Assembly: GCA_030526445.1 (NCBI GenBank) | Contig: JAUNCV010000055.1 | Location: 1-11,895 of the forward strand | Source of the DNA: Bacteroidales bacterium | GTDB lineage: Bacteria; Bacteroidota; Bacteroidia; Bacteroidales; UBA3663 | DNA: 11,895 bases | Reading direction: 5' to 3' | In this document: piece by piece, positions 1 to 6,488 of the stretch | How positions within the stretch are numbered: position 1 is the stretch's first letter | Layout: every line of letters begins with the position of its first letter | Notes under the pieces: generated by a model | Database searches by the model: none | What the model saw: only the letters and a program-made list of their open reading frames with translations | What the model was told of the DNA's origin: nothing | Program-made: the position numbers and the translations under genes

Positions 1-36
1 CAGTCGAGTAGTACTAATCACCCGAGAACTTCTTTT
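1..36 (+). rRNA. rrl: 23S ribosomal RNA, 3' end (partial)
   Basis: The first bases contain the word GAGTAGTACTAATCACCCG, which matches the conserved 3' tail of bacterial 23S rRNA (GGTACTAATnnnCCG in E. coli). The gene begins outside the window. The 3' end is set at about 36 by counting from GTACTAAT as in E. coli, so it may be off by a few bases. Its position just upstream of a 5S gene on the same strand confirms the end of an rRNA operon. Confidence 0.9.
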
Positions 37-145
37 GAAAAATAGACACTATAGAAATTATAGATACTATAGAGAGCTTTACTCTTAAAATTTTCAATAT
101 GTCAACAATACAACTTGTCTAAGCATCACAGAGACAAGGCTAAAA
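37..145 (+). other. 23S-5S internal spacer with processing hairpin
   Basis: AT-rich spacer of about 110 nt between 23S and 5S, without a tRNA. It has an imperfect direct repeat (AGACACTATAGA at 44-55 and AGATACTATAGA at 62-73, 18 nt apart). It also has a 7-bp hairpin with arms CTTGTCT (114-120) and AGACAAG (132-138) and an 11-nt loop, just upstream of 5S. A stem in this place would suit processing of the precursor rRNA; that role is inference. Confidence 0.5.
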
Positions 146-256
146 CTAAGGCCGTTATAGCGCAAGGGCTCCACCTCATCCCATTCCGAACTGAGAAGTT
201 AAACCTTGCATCGCCGATGGTACTGCCAACGCGGGAGAGTAGGAAGCGGCCACCTT
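146..256 (+). rRNA. rrf: 5S ribosomal RNA
   Basis: About 110 nt with the 5S hallmarks in order: a left helix-I arm AAGGCCG near 147-153, loop A/helix II GGGCTCCACCTC (166-177), the CCCATTCCGAACTGAGAAGTT core (loop B/helix III), CGCCGATGGTACTGC (212-225), and GCGGGAGAGTAGG (230-242) followed by the right helix-I arm GCGGCC (246-251). The length fits the short 5S of Bacteroidetes. The exact ends are estimated from helix I pairing and could shift by 1-4 nt. Two terminators follow directly. Confidence 0.93.
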
Positions 257-260
257 ACAA

Positions 261-291
261 AAGCCCAGCCATTTCGGTTGGGCTTTTTTTT
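261..291 (+). terminator. Rho-independent terminator 1 of the rRNA operon
   Basis: A 10-bp stem AAGCCCAGCC (261-270) / GGTTGGGCTT (276-285), with one G-U pair and a 5-nt loop, runs into an uninterrupted T tract to 291. It begins 5 nt after the 5S gene, as expected for the end of an rRNA transcript. Confidence 0.92.
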
Positions 292-330
292 GTTGTCGCT
301 TCCAACGAATTTAAAAAGTTGAAGCGGGAT

Positions 331-358
331 GCCCAACCAATCATAGTTGGGCTTTTTT
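331..358 (+). terminator. Rho-independent terminator 2 (tandem backup)
   Basis: A 7-bp perfect stem GCCCAAC (331-337) / GTTGGGC (346-352), with an 8-nt loop, is followed by TTTTTT (353-358). Its core GCCCA.C / GTTGGGC matches terminator 1, so it may be a diverged duplicate acting as backup. Confidence 0.85.
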
Positions 359-451
359 GTTTTTTGCCTATCTATATTTTTGACTCATGTAACCAAATTG
401 ATATAAAATATGATTTTTTAAATCGTTTTTATTTCAATATGTGCTTTCTTT

Positions 452-483
452 TTTGGCAATAGATGAAATATTAACTATTTTTG
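452..483 (+). promoter_or_regulatory. Bacteroidetes-type promoter for the four-gene surface operon
   Basis: A -33 element TTTG (452-455) and a -7 element TATTTTTG (476-483, matching TAnnTTTG) are separated by 20 bp, which is the spacing of the primary sigma factor promoter of Bacteroidetes. Transcription would start near 488-491 and leave a leader of only about 20 nt before the ATG at 512. A 6-bp inverted repeat AACTAT (473-478) / ATAGTT (491-496) spans the -7 element and likely start site and could be an operator. Confidence 0.72.
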
Positions 484-511
484 CACGCGTATAGTTGAAA
501 AAGAAATAAGA

Positions 512-1723
512 ATGAATATTAAATATTTACACCTTTCAAAACTGGTAGTTTTCCTTACTATCATGGCTTCTTTGACCTCTTGCCATTTCGGACGAGATGC
601 CGAAGAGCTCAGGCCTTCTTTTGCTGATGAGCGTAGATGGATTGAATATTCATTTACTGCTGGTTTCCCATTTAAGTATTCAAGTAACAGTACGATTGAA
701 GATCATGATGTTGACGGACTCAAGGTTAATTGGGACCGAAGAGAATCGTTTGCTCTTTTTGGTGACATGTTTTTGGATATTACCGACACAGTGTATAATT
801 ATCTCATTCCACCGAAGGTTTTGAGACTTGATTTTGATGCATTAAAATACTCTGACATTACTATTGACGGAGGAATCAGTAAAATCGGGTTTGGTTTTGG
901 TGCATGGATTAAGCAGGGCGATGGTATTGACTATTCCCAGCATGTGTCTGTTTTGTACCCATATTCTAAGGTGATTGATGAATATGGCAACATACCTTAT
1001 GCCAATGCAAAGTCTCTCGATTTTAATTTTAATGAGCAGGATGGTGTGCTTGAGCATTTGCGTAACAACTATTTTATTGCTTTAGGCGATGGCATGAGTC
1101 TCATCAGTGCTACGACAGGTACTATTACGACCGAAGGCGAAACTTATCTTCGTATTGTTCCTAAGTTTGCTATTGTTCGATTAGCGCTCACCGTTTCTGA
1201 AGAGGATACGCATACATTGCGCGAATTTGTTGATTGTCGCAGTATAAGCGAATCGGTAAGATATATTGATAATATTACTATTTCGAACAACAATGGTGCT
1301 GCTTCGGCTTTCAACAAAACGGTTCTTGACCTTGAATATGGTGTTATGCGAGCCTCTTACAATGCGCAGTCCCGTCTGATTATTCGCTCAGACAATGCCT
1401 TTACTACATTGGATGAACGAACCTACGATAACCGCACCTCTTTAGCACTCATTGGCGGCAAGAAGAGATGCTGGGGCACGATGGTATATGTTGCTTTGCC
1501 ATGTACCGATTATGGAAAGCTGGCTTTCGATGGCATCATTGATGTTTCTATCAAAGAACACCTTTCGGGCAATGTTACTCACTATTATGGTAAGTTGCAG
1601 CCTATTGAACTTGAAGAGGGAGGCTATTATCTGACCTCTGCCGTTGAACTTACTGCTTCAACCGACATGAAAGAAGCGGCCGAGATTTTGAAAGTACCTG
1701 GTGTTGTAGGAAACGAGCAATAA
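512..1723 (+). CDS. Fimbrillin-like (Mfa-like) surface lipoprotein, paralog 1
   Basis: 403 residues. The N-terminus has a lipoprotein signal: a basic start, a hydrophobic stretch and the lipobox LTSC with the lipidated cysteine at 24, so the mature protein should sit in the outer membrane. The mature part looks like the Mfa-like fimbrillin family of Bacteroidetes: a TIEDHDVDGLKVNW segment near the start, FNEQDGVLEHL in the middle (the family has DxxGQDGTLxxL-type segments here), and a C-terminal CWGTMVYVALPC followed by YYGKLQPIELEEGGYYLT. It has no catalytic motif, so a structural or adhesive role is inferred. It is first in a four-gene operon and is clearly related to the next gene (shared CxFGxxAE after the lipobox). 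The start was chosen because it gives a complete signal peptide 28 nt after the promoter. The family call rests on recognised patterns, not on a search. Confidence 0.75.
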   Translation: MNIKYLHLSKLVVFLTIMASLTSCHFGRDAEELRPSFADERRWIEYSFTAGFPFKYSSNSTIEDHDVDGLKVNWDRRESFALFGDMFLDITDTVYNYLIPPKVLRLDFDALKYSDITIDGGISKIGFGFGAWIKQGDGIDYSQHVSVLYPYSKVIDEYGNIPYANAKSLDFNFNEQDGVLEHLRNNYFIALGDGMSLISATTGTITTEGETYLRIVPKFAIVRLALTVSEEDTHTLREFVDCRSISESVRYIDNITISNNNGAASAFNKTVLDLEYGVMRASYNAQSRLIIRSDNAFTTLDERTYDNRTSLALIGGKKRCWGTMVYVALPCTDYGKLAFDGIIDVSIKEHLSGNVTHYYGKLQPIELEEGGYYLTSAVELTASTDMKEAAEILKVPGVVGNEQ

Positions 1724-1770
1724 GCAATGCTGCTCTTCATTTAGTTTTTATCTTCAAAGCTAATTAGTGC

Positions 1771-3003
1771 ATGAGATCAAATATTTATAAATATGCAGCC
1801 ACTTTGGTGGTTTGTCTGGCTTTTGGTTCATGTCGATTCGGCGAATCTGCCGAAGATGTGGTGAACAAGCATAAGCAAGAGGAGCGACATTTGTTGTTCT
1901 CGATGAATATAGCCGGTCCTGACGGTTCATTGTCGAGTCGTGTGACGATCAAAGACGATGGCTTGAATGGCCTTTTGTATAATTGGGAGTATAATGATGC
2001 CATTGCTATTTTCGACAATGGAGATGTTCTTTCGAACAAGGACAGTATCTCACCTTTGGTGCCTTGTTTGGCATACGTTTCGGAAGAGGTGAGTGCCGAT
2101 GGCGAATCGGGCTTCCTCAAAGGCTCTTTATTCCAGGCCATCATTCGCGCAAAGATTGGCAACAACGCGGTCAATGCTAAAGAATTTTATTTGTTGCAGC
2201 CTTATGACCCAGTTGCTACTTATCGAAGCAATGCATCGTCAGTGACCCTCGACTTTACGGGTCAGGATGGTTCTTTGTCTCGTTTGGCAAAAGAGTATCA
2301 GTATTCATGGGGCAAAGCCTTAGGTATTTGTCTTGACGAGGTTGTTACTTTGACCGATAATCAGACTTCTTGCAATGTTGAGTGGCATGTTCATGAAGAC
2401 CGTGGTCGTGTTGTTCTGGATAGTAAGGTGGCTATTGTGCGATTTGCAATGCTCTATCAGCCTACTGATCTGGCAGGTTCTTATTCGGGTGCAGCATACG
2501 CTTTGTCTGACTACCTGAAAAAGCAGGGCTTGATAATTCACCATATTGAGATAGAGAACCTTCTTGAAAATGGTACGAAACTTTCGAAGGCCAAACTTGA
2601 TATGAGAACAGGCTTGGTATCAGAATTGAAAGATGCTGATGCTTCACTTGTGATTCAGTCGCCAGAAGGTTATATCAAAACAGTCGAAGTCAGAGAGGAT
2701 GATGCTATTGACGGTGATGGTGCGCGATCATGGGGCACAAGCTTCTATGTCTCTATGCCATGTCCAGAAGGAACAATGAGAATGCAACCACTTGTCAAGG
2801 TGTTTACATGCGATGCAACCACGCACAAACTTTCTGAGCACGTCTTTTATGGCAAGTTAAACGCCAATACTGTAAAAGAGGCTAACTTCTACTTGACTGC
2901 ACCTATCAAAATGGTGTCAGACAAGGCCCTTCTGAAGGAGGAAAGCAAACTTTATCGCTATTATAACTCTTCGTTTGTATGGGAGCCTGTAACTATTGAA
3001 TAA
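1771..3003 (+). CDS. Fimbrillin-like (Mfa-like) surface lipoprotein, paralog 2
   Basis: 410 residues with a lipoprotein signal ending in the lipobox FGSC (Cys21). It resembles the Mfa-like fimbrillin family more clearly than its upstream neighbour does: a TIKDDGLNGLLYNWEYNDAI segment (about residues 55-75; the family has a 'W..GD.I.vf' element here), LDFTGQDGSLSRLAKEYQYS (typical 'GQDGTLaxLxxYdY'), and a C-terminal SWGTSFYVSMPC then FYGKLNANTVKEANFYLTAP. These match paralog 1 segment by segment, so the pair arose by old tandem duplication. The gap to the upstream gene is 47 nt with no terminator or convincing promoter, and only 2 nt separate it from the next start. The last 15 residues are aromatic-rich (LYRYYNSSFVWEPVTIE). 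A fibre-subunit role is inferred from family and operon. Confidence 0.78.
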   Translation: MRSNIYKYAATLVVCLAFGSCRFGESAEDVVNKHKQEERHLLFSMNIAGPDGSLSSRVTIKDDGLNGLLYNWEYNDAIAIFDNGDVLSNKDSISPLVPCLAYVSEEVSADGESGFLKGSLFQAIIRAKIGNNAVNAKEFYLLQPYDPVATYRSNASSVTLDFTGQDGSLSRLAKEYQYSWGKALGICLDEVVTLTDNQTSCNVEWHVHEDRGRVVLDSKVAIVRFAMLYQPTDLAGSYSGAAYALSDYLKKQGLIIHHIEIENLLENGTKLSKAKLDMRTGLVSELKDADASLVIQSPEGYIKTVEVREDDAIDGDGARSWGTSFYVSMPCPEGTMRMQPLVKVFTCDATTHKLSEHVFYGKLNANTVKEANFYLTAPIKMVSDKALLKEESKLYRYYNSSFVWEPVTIE

Positions 3004-3005
3004 GT

Positions 3006-4082
3006 ATGGAAAAGGCAATGAAATTTATCAATTATATCTTTATCTTGTTTGTCTTGTTGGGCGTAGTTTCGTGCGACCAGCAGGAGGGAGATGATATTGC
3101 ACAGACTCCAGTCACGCTGAAGTTGGATCTTGCCATTCCTTTCGATGGCAATGCAGACTCGCGTGCTATGGGCGACCCTGGTGTGGAGGAAACATTTCTT
3201 CGTCCTACTAGATTGTGGGTGTTTCTTGCCGTTGAGCAGAAAACTGAGCGTTATGTATATAGCGTGAGCTTCAACATGGCAGAGAACAAGTGGAACCTGA
3301 GCGAAGACAATCTGTCTTTCTCGTTCGAAAGCGAAAAAAGTTGCCACTTTGAGGGCCTTGACTTTGCGAAGAATCCGGTAATCAGAGCCTATCTTATTGC
3401 ATCGCACGACCCATTCTCATTCTCTCAGAACCTTGTTTCGCCTGCAGCCGACGGTCAGGTAACTGTTCAGAAGATTACAGAAGAACAGTTGACCCGTTTG
3501 ACCATCAATGCATACAATGGTTCGAAGTATGTCAGCTTGCGCGATGTATATTCGACACCTTATAATCTCAATAAAAATGGTAAGGACATGAATGTGTCTG
3601 GCGGTACCTATTACGGAACCGTTGACATTACAGGATCACGCACCATAACATTGAAAGAATCATTGTATCATGTGGCTGCAAAGGTCGATTTCCAGTGGAA
3701 TGTTGAGAGCAGCAATGCTCAGCCTAATGTGGCCAAAAGCATTTTGATTAAGAATGCGCCAGCAGTGGGTTATGCTTTCCGCCCTACAGAACGACCTTCG
3801 AGCAGCAAGTTCTACTCTAAGTTGTTGCTTGGCGAAGAAGAGGCTGAAGATAGCAGTGATGCTGTGGCTGTGAACCCAGGAAATCAGTGGAGTGGACGAG
3901 CTTGTACCTATATGTTCCAGCCTGGTTGGCTCGAATATAAGTTTACTACGGTCAATAACGAAGCCGAGGGTGGTTATCATGGCACTGCCGATCCTGATGA
4001 GTTAGTACATGGTGAGACTGCTGATATCTTTGCCTCTTGGTATAAGATCAATATTAGCATTAAAGATTCAACGATTGAGTAA
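3006..4082 (+). CDS. Putative fimbria-associated lipoprotein
   Basis: 358 residues. Lipobox GVVSC (Cys23), followed by DQQEGDD; acidic residues right after the cysteine resemble the surface-export signal of Bacteroidetes lipoproteins, so surface exposure is likely but inferred. The mature part is beta-rich: VTLKLDLAIPF, then a SRAMGDPGVEETFLRPTRLW segment resembling one I associate with fimbrial accessory or tip subunits of Bacteroidales, then YSTPYNLN, TYYGTVDITG and SLYHVAAKVDFQWNV, ending in a strand (FASWYKINISIKD). It is not obviously a paralog of the two upstream genes. The start ATG lies 2 nt after the previous stop, which suggests translational coupling; Met5 at 3018 is an alternative start that keeps the signal peptide. 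It could be a minor, anchor or tip subunit. Family assignment is tentative. Confidence 0.62.
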   Translation: MEKAMKFINYIFILFVLLGVVSCDQQEGDDIAQTPVTLKLDLAIPFDGNADSRAMGDPGVEETFLRPTRLWVFLAVEQKTERYVYSVSFNMAENKWNLSEDNLSFSFESEKSCHFEGLDFAKNPVIRAYLIASHDPFSFSQNLVSPAADGQVTVQKITEEQLTRLTINAYNGSKYVSLRDVYSTPYNLNKNGKDMNVSGGTYYGTVDITGSRTITLKESLYHVAAKVDFQWNVESSNAQPNVAKSILIKNAPAVGYAFRPTERPSSSKFYSKLLLGEEEAEDSSDAVAVNPGNQWSGRACTYMFQPGWLEYKFTTVNNEAEGGYHGTADPDELVHGETADIFASWYKINISIKDSTIE

Positions 4083-6385
4083 TGATGGTACGAAATATGT
4101 ATGATACAATAAAGAGATCGGTCATGTTGCTGACCGTTGTCTGCATGGGTTACTCTGTGCAGGCTGCAAACTTGCGTGTCGTCTATGTTGATCCGGCCCA
4201 TGGCCAAAGCACCAATAGTGGTGCCAGCTGGCAGAATGCTTTGGGTGCAGAAGACCTGCAGCGTGCCATTGATATGGCTTCTGATTTTGTGCAAAATAGT
4301 GTTTCGAAGGGCAAGCCTCAAGAGGCATTTGTTTTGGTCAAAGGTAACGAAAAGAAACTGGGCGAGATTGTTCTCCGCTATGGCGTAAATATCTATGGTG
4401 GCTTTGACCCCGATTGTGAGTCATTGATGACCGATGAGGTTCCTGAGCGTCAGGCTGTGGCTGCTCCTTTTGCTGTCAAGTCAAAGGTTTCGCGCATTGC
4501 AACCAGCGAGGTTGATAACTTTCCAGCCTCGGGTTTGCAGACCATCGTTGATGGTTTTGTCGTCTCTCCATCGGCTCAGGCGGGTGTAAAACAGTCGGTT
4601 GTTCAGCCATTGATCGATATCAATCCTAAGGTCAAAGAGGGCAAGAACAGTGTGCCAGCTGTTGCTATTCGAAACTGTATTGTATGCGATGCCGATGCTA
4701 GCCAGAGCAGCATCAATATTGCTAATATCAGCAATGCTCTTGCCTACGGCATGTTGTTTTATAATAACAGCATCAAGAAAGGCCAGAGTACGCTCTATTT
4801 AGGCGAACAGGGCTGGGGTGTTCATCTGACAGTTGAAGGTGTTGCTACTGACAATGCAGGCACTTCATCCGACAAACTCAACTATGATATGGGCCACTAT
4901 CGCGCCTCGTTCATCAACTTTGAGCGTGATGCTGCAACAAGAAAAAGTTTCTCGGGCTATAACTATTATATCTCTGATGAGAAGTATGATGTTCGAGCGC
5001 TCAACTATCAGCTTACTGAGAAGTCGGTCTTCATCGATGCTTGTGATGCTGTAGAAGAACTTCCTGCCAGTCTTCAGAAACTGATCGATTATAGCAAGGA
5101 TTGTGATTTGTTGGGCAATCGCCGATTGCTGAAGGGCGTAACTGCCAGTGATAAGTCTGACCGAGGTGCATTTGAAACTTGGTGTGTGGCCGAAGGTGCT
5201 ACTGTCGCTACAGAGCACACAGCTACGAATCCTCATTTCTATCCGCATGAGGGATCGGTGGTTTATCTGATGGAGGGCAGCAGCCTTTGTCTCGGTGCCG
5301 AACAGGTTGTCACCAAACCTGGTTATCTTTTGCTCAAAGAGGGTGCTTCGCTTTATGGTCAGGGCCATGAGGTTCAGGTCGCTTATCTTTCTGTAGAGCG
5401 AGAGGTCAAGGCCAAGGGCGATATTGTAGCCTTGCCTTATGCTATGGGTTATTATTACCAGCCGGTGAGTGGAACATGGCAGAACATAACCAGTAACGCT
5501 CTGCTGGGCCCAACCACATATAGTTATGATGCCCAGACTGGCGTGCTCACTCTGCAGGCCGATGTGACTTGTAAGAGCTATAATGGCGTTAAGCGTGCCG
5601 ACACCTTCTATCGCCCCTCCGACACCAATTCCGGTTGCTGGGACCAGTTGATTGAAACCGATGCTTCAGCTTGCCAGGGTGTCAATTTCTTGCCCGGACG
5701 TGAGCGTACCGCCATGTTCCGTTTTACGGCCAAAGGTGTTAGCATAGACGACTATCTTTATGCCGAAGAACTCTATTCGGGTTACAAGAGTGTAGCGTTC
5801 CAGCAGCATAATCTGGAGTCGGATAAGGGCAATGGTCAGATAACTTCGAGCGAAAACATGGGTTGGAACTGCTTTGGCATTCCATATCTTGTGAGCGACT
5901 ATCGCCCATATCTTGGCGCTGATGGCGAGACTTATGCCGGAGGTGCCTATATGATGCAGATACCGCGCCAGTTGTGGTTGTGGTATAATGGTAAGCAGAC
6001 ACCAGATGGCGGAACTGTCGATGTGAATGGCGCAGGTTTCTGTCCTGTATCGTCGTGGAGCAGTGATTCAGAAAGCTGGCATCTGGAGGCAGGCGAAACC
6101 GGCCGTTTGTGGCTTGGCGAAGGTATTTTTGCACAGACGGCAACCTTCAATGCTTCAGAGATGGTCGATTTCTATTTGCCAGTCTACAAAAATGAAATCG
6201 AGGAAGATTCTGTTGCATCTCGCACCAATGCTCGTTTTGTAGGAAGTCATATCGGAACCTTAGGCATCGACCACATCTCTTCGAAAGAGGATGAAATGAT
6301 GTTCGATATGTATGGCCGCTGCTTGCCTAATCCGGTAGAGCGAGGCTTCTACATTTCTGATAAGAAGAAGGTGTTTGTTAAGTAA
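4082..6385 (+). CDS. Secreted beta-helix-like protein with T9SS-type C-terminal sorting tail
   Basis: 767 residues. The N-terminus is a classical signal peptide (about residues 1-28, cleavage near SVQA|AN), with no lipobox. Residues about 31-110 hold VVYVDPAHGQSTNSGASWQNA and YGVNIYGGFD (100-109), the opening of a right-handed beta-helix/pectin-lyase-like family of Bacteroidetes surface proteins ('YVDa.a.GnndG.SWanA ... l.nGV.iYGGF'). The helix appears to close at DRGAFE (360-365), the counterpart of the DiGAyE end motif of that family. Residues about 370-730 are a second, unassigned region rich in Tyr, Trp and Gly, possibly beta-sandwich. The last 29 residues (MMFDMYGR ... GFYISDKKKVFVK) resemble the shortened type A sorting tail of type IX secretion seen in Prevotella. 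The ATG overlaps the previous stop by 1 nt (TAATG); Met6 at 4097 is an alternative. Likely exported and surface-attached as an adhesin or fibre-associated protein; no catalytic site is evident. Confidence 0.7.
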   Translation: MMVRNMYDTIKRSVMLLTVVCMGYSVQAANLRVVYVDPAHGQSTNSGASWQNALGAEDLQRAIDMASDFVQNSVSKGKPQEAFVLVKGNEKKLGEIVLRYGVNIYGGFDPDCESLMTDEVPERQAVAAPFAVKSKVSRIATSEVDNFPASGLQTIVDGFVVSPSAQAGVKQSVVQPLIDINPKVKEGKNSVPAVAIRNCIVCDADASQSSINIANISNALAYGMLFYNNSIKKGQSTLYLGEQGWGVHLTVEGVATDNAGTSSDKLNYDMGHYRASFINFERDAATRKSFSGYNYYISDEKYDVRALNYQLTEKSVFIDACDAVEELPASLQKLIDYSKDCDLLGNRRLLKGVTASDKSDRGAFETWCVAEGATVATEHTATNPHFYPHEGSVVYLMEGSSLCLGAEQVVTKPGYLLLKEGASLYGQGHEVQVAYLSVEREVKAKGDIVALPYAMGYYYQPVSGTWQNITSNALLGPTTYSYDAQTGVLTLQADVTCKSYNGVKRADTFYRPSDTNSGCWDQLIETDASACQGVNFLPGRERTAMFRFTAKGVSIDDYLYAEELYSGYKSVAFQQHNLESDKGNGQITSSENMGWNCFGIPYLVSDYRPYLGADGETYAGGAYMMQIPRQLWLWYNGKQTPDGGTVDVNGAGFCPVSSWSSDSESWHLEAGETGRLWLGEGIFAQTATFNASEMVDFYLPVYKNEIEEDSVASRTNARFVGSHIGTLGIDHISSKEDEMMFDMYGRCLPNPVERGFYISDKKKVFVK

Positions 6386-6417
6386 CTTTTCTACAGCAAG
6401 CAACCTTTTAAAATAAT

Positions 6418-6466
6418 AAACTCTCTAACCAGGGAAATTTTTTCCTCCGGTTAGAGAGTTTTATTT
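6418..6466. terminator. Bidirectional terminator between convergent operons
   Basis: A 13-bp perfect stem AAACTCTCTAACC (6418-6430) / GGTTAGAGAGTTT (6449-6461) carries an inner stem GGAAA (6433-6437) / TTTCC (6441-6445). It is T-rich downstream on the plus strand, and on the minus strand the far side (TTTATTATTTTAAAA) is also T-rich. It lies 32 nt after the beta-helix gene and 27 nt beyond the stop of argB, so it can end both transcripts. Confidence 0.88.
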
Positions 6467-6488
6467 TTATAGGTATTTAATTACCTTT

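Noticed and set aside
115..462. 115-codon open frame over the 5S region
   Set aside because: It covers the whole 5S rRNA gene and both terminators, and the predicted protein is just the translated rRNA. Not a gene.
484..511. Invertible promoter switch upstream of the surface operon
   Set aside because: Only a 6-bp inverted repeat is present, too short for site-specific inversion sites, and no invertase gene lies in the window.
1724..1770. Separate promoter for the second lipoprotein gene
   Set aside because: No TAnnTTTG element with a correctly spaced TTTG was found in this 47-nt gap, and there is no terminator, so co-transcription is simpler.
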